Shown here: positions 1 to 10,290 of the stretch, in pieces
How the letters are laid out: each line of letters begins with the position of its first letter
How positions within the stretch are numbered: position 1 is the first letter of the stretch
Source of the DNA: Pipra filicauda
Taxonomy: Eukaryota > Chordata > Aves > Passeriformes > Pipridae
Direction of reading: 5' to 3'
NCBI RefSeq assembly: GCF_003945595.2
Contig: NW_024104413.1
Span: 274,001 to 338,000, forward strand
Length of the DNA stretch: 64,000 nucleotides
The notes under the pieces: model-generated
Seen by the model: the letters and a program-made list of their open reading frames with translations, nothing else
Databases searched by the model: none
What the model was told of the DNA's origin: nothing
Program-made: the position numbers and the translations under genes

Positions 1-1159
1 GGGGAAACCTGTGTACTCAAGGATAGGAACAGAGGGATTTGGAGAGGCTGGCAGGACCCTTCTGCAATATGGATCCTGAAGATTCCAAATTTCTTTGTAA
101 GACTAAAACCATAGCATGACAGATATGGACCAAATCACCACTAGGCTGACTCCTCTGGCAAGGCTCCTAGCATTTGTGCACTAGTGAGGAACAGCCCATG
201 AAATTCCAGGCAGTCCCTGCAGCTCCATTCTGAAACAGCAGCATGGTTTCACAAACTGCACAACGAGCAGGGACAGTGCTTCTCTGCCCCACGCAAAGGC
301 ATCTCTTCTTTCCAATTGGGCACCTGAAGGAGCATAAGACTCTTAAACTGCTCCCCACACAGAGTAGCCAGGAACCCCTTTTGATCACCGTGGTTCTCAG
401 ACAATGCACAGGAGGGTCAGTTTCTCAATTCCATTTGCATCTGCCCAAGACTATTAGATCCCTCTTCTGCAATCCCATGTGTAGGCTGCTGCAGGAATAA
501 ATACATAGTGATCACCCTAGGGATAACAGCACTTTGAATATCAGAGGAGTTACAGAAAAACCATTGACATGACAGGTATCATGGTTCCCTTGTGGCAAAA
601 CCATCCTGTAGTTGTTGTGGAGATATGCTGGTACATTTTGAAGGTGCTGTTCTGGCAGATACTGGTCCCATTTGGCCTATATTGCTCTGCAGGAAATGTT
701 CTTCTGAGAATTTTGCTGAGGTTGGATACATTATTAATAAAGATGGGAAACAGAGGGGCTGGAAAATATCTTTCAAGTGTAATGTTCTGGTATAGACTGA
801 CATTAATCCATGGGTGAACCTGGAAAGGGGACAAATTTTCTAACTATTCTAAACATAAATTTTGCTATTAGCAGTAGTCATTAACAAATTCTGATCCTAT
901 TATTATGAGCCATTACATCTAGAAAATTGCCTATTTTTAGCTCAAGCATTTTGTGCTTCCTTAGCTCATAATCTTTTGATATTATAAACAACTTCGAACA
1001 AATCTCTTGATATCTCACTGCTTTCAGGTCTCCTCATTCCAAAATAGAGAAAAAAAAAATCCTTGCCTGCTTTCATTCTACTAAATGAAAATTGCAAGAG
1101 CCATGTAAATGTATCAAATATTGGTATCTTCCCCAACCTCTTTTTGGAATAACACTTCT
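1..1159. other. Intergenic DNA, no gene recognised
   Basis: Moderately AT-rich sequence. Open frames of 60-95 codons occur on both strands but overlap one another, lack splice context and resemble no family I know. I see no repeat I can name before the LTR that begins at 1160. Confidence 0.6.
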
Positions 1160-1711
1160 TGTATGGGGTTTGGTCAGGATGGAGCTAATTTTCTTCACAG
1201 CAGCCCCCATGGTGCTGTGTTTTAGATCTGAGACCAAAGCATTGCTGATAACAGGGCAGTGCTTTAGCTGTTGCTGAACTGTGCTTGCACAGCACCAAGG
1301 CCTTCTCTGCTTTTCACTCTGCCTCCAGGGAGCAGGCTGGGCATGGGCAGGAGGCTGGGAGAGGGCACAGACAGGACAGCTGACTCCAAATGTCCAAAGA
1401 GATTTTCTGTGCTATTCAACGTCATGGCCAGCAATAAAATCAGGGGTGGCTGGTGTGTTGAAATGAGTCATTACTCAGAGGCTGTCTGGCCATCAGGCTG
1501 CTGGTTGGAGGTGTTGAGCGATCACCTTTGTATCACTTGTTTGGTTTCCTTTTCTTTTCTCTGTTATTAAACTGTCCTTACCTCAGCACACAAGTTTTTC
1601 TTGCATAGCAAGAGCAGAGCAATGCCTCTTGCATTTGTGCCACTCCTCTGCTGTGGAGGGAAGGTGTGGATGGGGCGGGGCTCACCAGCCAGCTGGGGTC
1701 AACCCATCACA
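1160..1711 (+). mobile_element. Solo LTR of an avian ERVL-type endogenous retrovirus
   Basis: The element starts with TG (TGTATGGGGTTTGG) and ends with CA (CAACCCATCACA), the normal LTR termini. The interior follows the common avian ERVL-like LTR layout: an 'agctaattttcttcacag' block near the left end, a 'caaggccttctctgcttttcac' type block, a degenerate TATA-like region near 1430, and ATTAAACTGTCCTTACCTCA near 1566, which is the expected polyadenylation region. The flanking pentamers CTTCT (1155-1159) and CTCCT (1712-1716) match at 4 of 5 bases and look like a slightly diverged target-site duplication. No gag, pol or env sequence lies on either side, so this is a solo LTR left by recombination between two LTRs. 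Family assignment is from recalled consensus, not a search. Confidence 0.85.
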
Positions 1712-4637
1712 CTCCTCTAGTACCTCTGAAAATAAATAATGCCCAAAGCACAGTTTTGTTCTCAACAGCTAATCAATCATTTGTCTACTCTCATTATCAC
1801 TCAAGTGAACTCCTTCACTTCACTTCCTTTAAGTTTACAAGAAACCTATAATTTTGTCTACAGGAAAGAACCATGAACCAAGAGTCGGATTCATTATCTG
1901 GCAAATTCATAGCTTTTCTTTCATTCTGAGACACTTCCTGCAAAGCTCATGGGAAATAAGACATGGGGGAGATTATGTTTCATTTTTCAAAGCTGTTGGG
2001 TCAGCTAATGGCCATCACCATTTGATCACCAAAAATACTACAAGAAGTTGTTTTATCTGTAGGTCACAGTACTGATGGTGCAAACCTGATACATAGAAGC
2101 AAAGTTTGTAGGGAGAGACAGACCAACTAAACCAAGGAAGTAGAGATGATCTCAAAAGGTCTTTGTTTTTTTTTCCCCAGCTATATCAGAGGATCCAACA
2201 GGAATACTCTCCCTCTAAGCCCTACCTCTCTTGTAACAACATCTCAAAGTTTTTTAGGTGTACTTTCAGTAAATACAAGATCACGACAATATTATAAATA
2301 TTACGACAATATTATAAATATTGTTCTCAGAGAAACAGTAATATCTCCAAAGTCAGTTATATGAAAACTGTGACTTGAAGTTCAAAACCAGTGTTTCTGA
2401 AACCAGTCCTTTTAAAGGTGTCTGTGTATCTTATCTGCACACACTGGAACTGGAATATCACAATTATACTAAATATGACTTACTTAAGACTAGCCCCAAA
2501 ATAAGGCAGTAGATTTGAATATTCCAGATAACATTTATTATTTTGTTTATGTAAGGCCTAATATGATTAAATTTCTCACATTGACTTCTAAGCATTTCAG
2601 TCATCAGCAGATAAATGTGTCAATTAATGGTCATAATGGGTCATTCTGTCAACCAGCTTCAAGTAAAAACTTTGAGATTTTGTCTTAAAATTAAGTAAGG
2701 ATAAGCAAAGATTGAGTATAATCTTCATTCCATGAATCAAATACTGAATATTCTGCAGCCTTTTTGCCTTTAAGCCATCTACAGCAATGTCACTGTTGTC
2801 AGCAGTGGAAGATTCAAACTAAGGTGCTGTAAGACTTACTCAAAGTCAAGCTGCAAAATCAAGGCAAGAGACACCAGAAATCAGTGTCAATCCGTTCTCA
2901 AACTCACTCCATTTAGATGGTGGCCTCTTTATTTATTCAGTTAAATATATTAGGAGTTTTCATCAGAAACTTTAATGAAAACCACACATCTAGGATTCCC
3001 TGTGGTCCTTCTTCTACAGCTTAGGGCAAGAAGATAGTAAAGATTTTGCCAAACAGCCACCTACCCTAAAATGTACATTAAGCCAGCAACGATCATAACA
3101 TATTGTGTAAATATAACATAATTAAATGGAGAAAAGATTTAATTTAGAGCTAAAAAGATCTATTCTTGTAGAAACAGGCATATTTCATTGTACCACAAGT
3201 GTAAGTTCCAGTGCCACGTGGCAGCTCGTACAAATTCAGCCCTGAAAAAAGCTGCAGTGGCTTTTTTTCAGGAGTTATCACTTTCAAGAAATATGTTATT
3301 TTTTCTTATGGTTTCCTGATTTAATCTCCTACAGTCCATACACATCTGCATGTTCACATCTGACCCACTTATTGGGCTAGGGCTGAACAGATACTGCAGA
3401 CTCCTCAGAAATACTATTTTCCTTCTCCCATTAATTCTGTTTGACCGCAAAAAGTGTCAAAATGCTTGTCTGCTTCAAGTACAATCTATGATAGAGAACA
3501 TGCTTACCCTTCCTTATAAAAAAATACATTTGAACAAGAGATGAAGTTTTCAGCAGCTGGTATCCATATGGCATTAATTCTTCAGTCTACAAAAAACTAC
3601 ATTAATAACTTGAATTTAAAACTCTGCTGAAAACTGCTTTTCCCTGTCCTGCCAGGGCAATTGATGGATTTTTTGCTTTATAGACAGAGTTCCGGTGGAA
3701 CATTACCTCTTCCCTCTCAACTGAACACTAATCAGAATTTTGGGAAATGTTGTTATTTGTGTAGAAATGGCATGGATGTGAGGGAGAAGAGTGAATGGTG
3801 GGGTAAGGACACTTCCACTTTCTTTTTCTAGTTACTTAATTCCTCCCAACACTTCTTCAACATTCTACTTCTTCTATTTCTGAGAACTATTTCACCATGT
3901 AGTGCCAAGGACACTCTAAGAAGTCTTCAATATTTCTTTTTCTAATTTAGGTAAAGAATTTCTACTCAACTACAATTTCTTTTGAGGTTTCCGATAGTCT
4001 TTGGAAAATCACCTTTCCCAATCATCCTTTAAAACAAACGTTGAAAATAAAACATATAAATCAGAAATTTATCTAACCAAACTCTAGTGGTCCATTTGCT
4101 CTCTAGGTCAGAAAAGCTAAAGATCAGAAATGTGTAAACTGATTTTTTCTAGTTAGAATGAGTAGTCTGGATGACAGACACCATGGACACTGCTTTAGGA
4201 AGTTTAATTACACAACACTAATATATCAAACAAATCCACAAACAATTTGGTTTGTTTCCAGTCTTGCAAGTGAATTCCTAGCATTTAGTCATGCTTAATA
4301 ATTTTACTTTTCCCACTCAAATGAGTCATACTTCTTAATTTTATTTTTCCCCCTCAAATTACTTTAAAACTGCTTGGCCTTTGAGGAAAGATGAATAACA
4401 GCAACCAGAAAGCTCAGATACTTTATATTAACCAAGGCAGAAAATCCAATCAATATACTGAAACCCAAAAAAATCAGTAATATGGATTGTATGTTAAGCA
4501 TTAGGGGAGTTTTTCCTACAACTCAGAATACGATTTGTCTGCAGCATTTCAAAACGTCAGATTTAGGAAAAAAATGTTCTATGACATCTACAAGCCAGCG
4601 TATCCTGCACTGCTCACCAGGAATAAATAGAGAAAAT
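1712..4637. other. Intergenic DNA, no gene recognised
   Basis: AT-rich, stop-dense sequence on both strands apart from a small tandem duplication at 2283-2322. No splice-bounded coding exon or nameable transposon was found. If the human gene order holds, this should be the interval between TNIP2 and the divergent gene SH3BP2, and could contain a non-coding 5' exon that I cannot see. Confidence 0.55.
2283..2322. repeat. Perfect 20-bp tandem duplication
   Basis: The unit ACGACAATATTATAAATATT occurs twice back to back without a mismatch. Each unit contains the near-palindrome AATATTATAAATATT. Two identical copies suggest a recent slippage or duplication. Confidence 0.9.
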
Positions 4638-4639
4638 AA

Positions 4640-4682
<43 letters not shown>
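4638..4682. repeat. (AAAT)n tetranucleotide microsatellite
   Basis: About eleven uninterrupted AAAT units follow a short imperfect leader (aaaataat). It is likely length-polymorphic. Confidence 0.95.
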
Positions 4683-4683
<1 letters not shown>

Positions 4684-7600
4684 GGGCAAACCTCAAAGTT
4701 TTATACAGTACAAGCTCATAGAACTTGCCTCTTAGTAGGAGTAGTGGCTGTCTAAGCCTGTGAGTATGGAAATGGCCTCAAGCAGTTGGTAACACGTTCA
4801 ACAGAGGGCTTTGTACATTCCTGTAAATAGAATCACAGCTCAAAAATCAGTGACATCAAGACAGACTTTCCTAAAGGACTGAGCACACTGCTTGAACTTC
4901 TCGGATCAAGAGGCAGCAATAGCAACTGAAATGAATTCCACTTTGCAAGGTCAGACCCTGTGAATTGGTACTATTGTGCCACAGGCAAACAGAAGAGAAA
5001 CTGCAAAAAGTAATATCCATGAGAAACTAAAGCAGGGCCTGAAATGGCTGAACACACAGAGGGGATATATAAGTACCTGTGAGCCTGCACAGAAAGGTGA
5101 ACTGCAGCAAAGATCCAAAGTGCTGAGGAGAAACAAGGCATAACAGAAACCTGTTGCTTGGACATACAGACACGAATGGGTCAAGAGACTTGTGAGAGAT
5201 CCATACAAGCACATATCCAGCTTATCTACCAGCACCTATAAGGATGAGACTGAATCACCTTAGGCCATATAAATGTGAAAGCACCAATTCTTAGGGAAAA
5301 GCACAAGGACTGCTTTGGAGCTGATCAATGTCATGGCTCTTCATTCCAGTTATTTCAGCCTTACTGTGATTAAGAACATGGATCCTGGGAATCTGCCCTG
5401 TGCGTCAGATTTGGTATTGACATCCTCCAAAGTTCAAACTGTACCCAAAAAAAAAAAAAGTGTGGAAAAACTTACATTAGAAATAAATAAATCCCAATCT
5501 ATTTCCCCTAACTACACTAAATATTTTCATGTGTATAGACAGAAAACAAGACTAAAAAAGGAATGCTGTGATCCAAGTCAGAGCCTCCGTATGAGAGATG
5601 GCTGCATACGTAAATCATAGCAATGAGTTCATCGAGTTTTGGGAATCCTGAAAGCCCTCCAGCTAACCTCTCACTGAGTTTGTCATTCCAACTGTAGAAC
5701 ACTGCATCACCAGAACATCCAACAGGATAATATAGGTAAAGGATGTTTAGCCTTTCCCATGTAAGAAGTGTAAACACACCTGCAGCTCGTAATTATTGTT
5801 AATCTATGAGTCACAGAAGCATCAACACTCATTGCTCTGCAGGAAAATCAGATTTTTGGACACACGTTGAGCTCTCAGGCAGGCATCTCACGTAGCAGTG
5901 AGTATATCAGATTATTTCATTACATATTATTTTTTTCCCTTTTGCACTGCACAATCAACAGCAAAGGAAATGTGAACTGTTATTGCTTTTTTCAGCCTAC
6001 AGCAGCCAGAGGATCACTCACTACTTTGTAATCAGTTCTGCTTAGGTAAAAGAGCTCAAAGACATGTAACACTTCATACGTGTCATTATGTCATGACTTA
6101 CTCTCCAGGACAACTAGTGGTGACAAGACCACAGGGTAAACCACAGCTTGATTGGTTGAACATCTGGAGTTCATAAGTAAAAAATATAGTTTCTTACAAA
6201 TTGAGCAGATGTCACTATTTAGAAAATGACAGACCCCCACAATATGTTGCACAGCCTTGTTCCACAGAGAATTACACTTTTAGATATAAAGACTCACAAT
6301 TTGCACTAATGTTACAGAGATAGAACTACTACATTCAGAGGAATTATTCTTTTCAGCTCTACAAATAACTCATGCTTTAAAATGAGATTTTAAATATATC
6401 TACATCTATGCACACTTATCTAATCTAACTATACTGTTCACCATTCTTCCTTCCTGGTTTCCTAAGATCTGCTTCACCTCCTTTTTGTTTCTAGGCAATA
6501 TCTAAACACTTTCATTCATATACTGTATGACGTGACTCACACAATATAATAAGTTGTGACGTGCATAGAATTACTTATTCAAAACAGCTTTGTTAAGATT
6601 TCTTTAACAAAATATTAGGTTAAATTTTTCCCACTTAAGTTTAATATCCTGTTACATCCTATACTGAGAAAGAGTTAAAGTGAACTTCACCTTGTATTTC
6701 ACGTTGAGACCAGTAGGGTACAGAAAACAAACTTTTTTTTTCTTATATGAAGTCGTGCAGAGCATACCTGTTGTTTATGCAGTTATTTGCTGACCAGAAT
6801 TACTGTACTTAATAAGCCTTCATGATTGTCCAAAAGGAAAAAAAAAAGAAAAGCACCCCCAAGCCTGCTGTTTATCAGCAAACTGGGCGAACAGCACACG
6901 AGAGGCAATCCAGGAAAAGCCAGGTACACTACGAAACATGTCTTAAGATGTGACTCATTCTTTGGCACCAGCTTCTTTTACTAAATTCCCAGGAATTCCT
7001 CCGCATTTCAGAACTGACAAAAGGAAACAGTCATCTATGGGCATTCCCGAGGACATATGGGATCAGTTTCTTACTCAAGACTTACGCAGGTCAAATTTCC
7101 CTGAAGTCAGCGGTGTTTTCCTCAGGGGACTGCTGGTTTTATCCAAAGCATTATTCATGCCAAGTTTTCAGTACTGGGATGCAAAGCTTGATTTTAATAC
7201 ACTGATACAATGCTACAAACGTAACTGTATTATAAAGGCTTCTGTTTGGTAGCTCACTAAATTCCGTGATGCTCGGTGTAAGGATATCACTGCCCCAGCT
7301 GCAAGCACGGGATTGCCGAGTTTACTTGTAGTTTGCTATTTGGATTGGCAGGAAACCAAATGTTTCTCCATTTACAGGGCTTCATCATGCGTTTCTACAA
7401 AATATTTTGACAGTCAGCAAAAGCAATCTTGCTCCAGATTTTTCACTTAGCTCTGACTGTAAGACAATAATGAAAATGTAACACTACAGTTTTTTCCCTT
7501 TTCCTACTACTGTACATGAAAACTGTAAAGTGCAGGTATTTTAAAGCAGGAACTTTACTTTCTTCACAGCAAAATCAGTGTCTTAAGGTTGTAGAATATA

Positions 7601-7913
7601 ACTCTGAACAAGTAAAAAGTCAAAAATTGTATTGCCTCAACTCCCACACAGATTTTTCACTGTCCTTAATCATGGGTTATTTACATTATTTATTAGATGA
7701 AATGGCAGATATGCCAGAGACCTGTACCACAGACAAGTGTTTTACCCTTTTCTGCCATACAGGATCTTCTATGCACATAAAATTTAGTTATATTTTCAGA
7801 AATAGCTAAGCTAATGGACTATTTTGAATCTATCACTTGTAATATTTTGAATAACTTTCTAGCATAATTAAGATGACAAAATAGTGACTTTCCACCTCAA
7901 AAAAGCTTAATTG
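4683..7913. other. Intergenic DNA, no gene recognised
   Basis: AT-rich sequence with scattered open frames of up to about 100 codons (for example 6950-7252 +, 5315-5620 + and 5517-5777 -). None shows a recognisable domain, flanking splice sites or a family resemblance. Short A-runs occur near 5448 and 6839. I find nothing to annotate. Confidence 0.55.
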
Positions 7914-8095
7914 AATCACAGAATAATTCAGGTTGGGAGGAACCTCAGGAGGTCTGTTGCCCTAACTCCCGCTCAAAGCACTTCAATGTTTGATTACCCT
8001 TAAAAGTTTTCCCTGTACTTGATTGCAACTTATCTCATTTGAATCTGCACCCATGGTCTTCATGAGAGGCTGAAATATTCTGTCTTGTATTTCAT
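7914..8095 (-). mobile_element. CR1 LINE 3' fragment, old
   Basis: The left end reads AATCACAGAATAATTCAGGTTGGGAGGAACCTCAGG when broken at the usual CR1 positions. This is the reverse complement of the CR1 3' end, so the element points left. The homology fades after about 8095. The body is diverged, indicating an old 5'-truncated copy. Confidence 0.8.
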
Positions 8096-8924
8096 ATGCA
8101 CCAGTACCATGAGACTTTTGCTCCATCACCAGCGCAACTGTCTCAACTCTGAAATTCACCAACTTCTCCTTTCTTCACCTTCCCATTCCTGTAAATTCTT
8201 CCACACAAATTTTTCATTGCTGTATCTTTTTACCCTGACACCTAACACAGGTGGCTACTCTCTATCACATCAACTACAGTCTTCTCTTTTTGCCCCCTCT
8301 ACCAGTTGCATGTGGTGATTTTCACTTGCTCTCTATTGGACAGTTGGGCTTCTTGGTCCAGAAACATCTCCTGTGGTTGTGCTGAACCTTGTGCAATAAG
8401 GCTGTGTGCACACACAGAGCTCCATGTTGTACACATTCTTATGCACACGCATACATATGCATACAATTAATATTATTACAAGCAATAACCAAATGTAATC
8501 TAGGCTTTGTTTTCATACTAGTTTAAGGCTTTTTCCTGCCATGCTGTTCCACCAGAATAGTAACATGGACATAACTAAACCAATCCAAAATATACTCTCA
8601 GTCCAGCTTACTGTACTCCCCATCCTCCTATGAGAAACACCACACCAGCGTGACCTCTCTAACAGCAACACTATTGATTAACAAGTTCTGTCTCTACGCT
8701 GCCAATAAAAAAAGTTATCCCCCGCAGGGACAGCCGGTGGGCACCTGTTTGTTCAGTGTCAGGGAGTTGGTTTTGTTCTCATCAGCTCATCCTGAGCATA
8801 CAAACACTGGCTAATGACATGAATTTTGATGTCCAGAAGATTTTGATCTCTCCGAGGCCTTTCCTAAGAAAGATGCTCCTCCAAATCTGCACAGGCACGC
8901 GGCTTTTGAGGAGAGATGTGCTGC
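8096..8924. other. Intergenic DNA upstream of the TNIP2 CpG island
   Basis: Unique-looking AT-rich sequence, including a CA/CATA-like stretch near 8440-8470 (gcacacgcatacatatgcata). G+C rises sharply after about 8900. No coding exon is recognised. Distal promoter elements of TNIP2 could lie here but none can be named. Confidence 0.5.
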
Positions 8925-10290
8925 TCTGGGTCCGGAGCCACCCCCCTGCCACCGGTGCAGGTACAACACACACAGAGCATTTCCCGGGCGTTTTTTCTCC
9001 CGCTGCTGCCTCAGGATCCGGCGGCAGGGCCAGGGTGGGATGCAGGTGCTCCATCGCGGCCGGTCCCGGGAGGCGGAGCGGGGCGAGGGGCCCGGCCCGG
9101 GGCCGCCGCCGGCGGGGAAAGTCCCGTCCCGAGCCGGGAATTCCCGCAGCGGCGCCGGGAGGACGCCGCGCTCCGGGGCTTTCGCAAGGCGGAGCCGGCC
9201 CCGTCCTCCAGCTCCCCGAGGGACCCTCGCCCCGCCGGGACCCCCCGCTTCCCCTCCGCGGCCCCGCTCCCCGCCCAGCGCCCCTCCTGCCGCCGCCTCC
9301 CCTCTTTCCCCCCTCAGCCCGGACTTCCCCCGTCCCCTCGGAGCCTCCCGCTCGCCCCGGGGCTCCTCCCTCGCCCCCAGGTTTCTCCCCCCGCCCCCAC
9401 TGCCTGTTCTCCCGTTCGGCCCTGCCGGGGTTCCCCGCCTGACGCTGCCCCCGGGGCCGAATCCCGGGCTGGCGGCCGGGGAAAGGGCTCCGTGCCCGCC
9501 CGGGGCTCTCCCGGGGGCGGAGCGGCCCCGCCCCGGCCCGGCCGAGCCCTTAAAGGGGAGCGGCCGCGCCTCCTGCGGCGGGGAAGGCGGAAGAGTGGAG
9601 AAGCTGCTGGTAGGGCCCTGCTCTGCTTCGGGATTTTATGCACCTGTCCGGGTTACTGCTCGCCCTGGAGAAGGAGGAGAAGGGACCTGTCCCGGCCATG
9701 TGCTCGGTAAGCGAGGGCGGCAGCACAGACCCCTTCGTAGCCCGCTTCAGGCAGGTGGAGGAGACGCTGGAGAAGCTGCACCGGGAGAACAGGAGCCTGA
9801 AGAACAAAGTGCCTCGGTACAACGCGCTCTGCACCCTGTACCACGAGTCCGCGCAGCAGCTGAAGCACCTCCAGCTGCAGCTGGCGGCCAAGGAGGCGAC
9901 GATCCGGGAGCTGCGGGGCAGCCTGGCCCGGCAGCCGCAGCCCCCGGCGCCGGGAGAGGCGGCGGCGGGCGCGGAGCCGGCCCGCTCGCTGGTGGAGAGC
10001 CTGCTGGAGCAGCTGGGACAGGCCCGGGAACAGCTCCGGGACAGCGAGCGGCTCTCGGCGCGGAGGGTGGAAGCGCTGAGCCAGGTAAAGCTTTGGAGCG
10101 CAGGGAGGGGCTCCGCGGGAGCGGCGGCGGCATCGCCGCGCGGCTCTCTAGAAAGTGAGGGGTTTAAGCGCAGCAGCGGTGGTGCGGAGCGCAGGATGCG
10201 GGGATTCTGCTCCCGGACTGCCCGCTCGGGTGATGGGAACAGCTGGGGGCGCGCAAGGGACGCGCCCGGCGCGGCTCAGGAGCACAGACA
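8925..10290 (+). promoter_or_regulatory. CpG island spanning the TNIP2 promoter and exon 1
   Basis: G+C content and CpG density jump from about 8.93 kb to 10.29 kb, against AT-rich flanks. GC-box-like motifs (GGGGGCGGAGC near 9513, CCCCGCCCCGGCC near 9528) lie some 170-190 bp before the likely start codon. A TTAAA-type motif (CCCTTAAAGG near 9547) lies about 150 bp before it, but there is no classical TATA box. This is the usual architecture of a broadly expressed vertebrate gene. The long open frames within it on both strands follow from the scarcity of stop codons in GC-rich DNA. The transcription start is not determinable; I expect it between about 9540 and 9640. Divergent initiation toward the left is possible but unsupported. 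Confidence 0.85.
9698..10084 (+). CDS. TNIP2: TNIP2 exon 1 coding part (residues 1-129)
   Basis: It starts MCSVSEGG and ends with EALSQ at the donor CAG|GTAAAG. It is very GC-rich and encodes a helical, leucine-heptad region ([19 protein letters not shown]) followed by ALCTLYHE, which is the recognisable TNIP2 landmark. A Pro/Ala/Gly-rich linker around residues 87-104 interrupts the coil. The 5' UTR precedes it; the upstream in-frame ATG at 9638 would add 20 residues (MHLSGLLLALEKEEKGPVPA). Confidence 0.92.

Noticed and set aside
1..8924. Expected SH3BP2 coding exons to the left of TNIP2
   Set aside because: Human gene order predicts SH3BP2 divergent from TNIP2, but no PH, SH2 or proline-rich coding exon could be read on the - strand here. 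Only non-coding 5' exons could be hidden.
9747..10133. A 128-codon minus-strand frame opposite TNIP2 exon 1
   Set aside because: It is the antisense shadow of a GC-rich coding exon; its composition is Pro/Ala/Ser/Gly with no domain.
9040..10158. A 372-codon open frame across the CpG island
   Set aside because: It is Pro/Gly/Arg/Ala-rich, lies in a different frame from TNIP2 exon 1, and arises because GC-rich DNA has few stops. The TNIP2 frame explains the conserved coding content.
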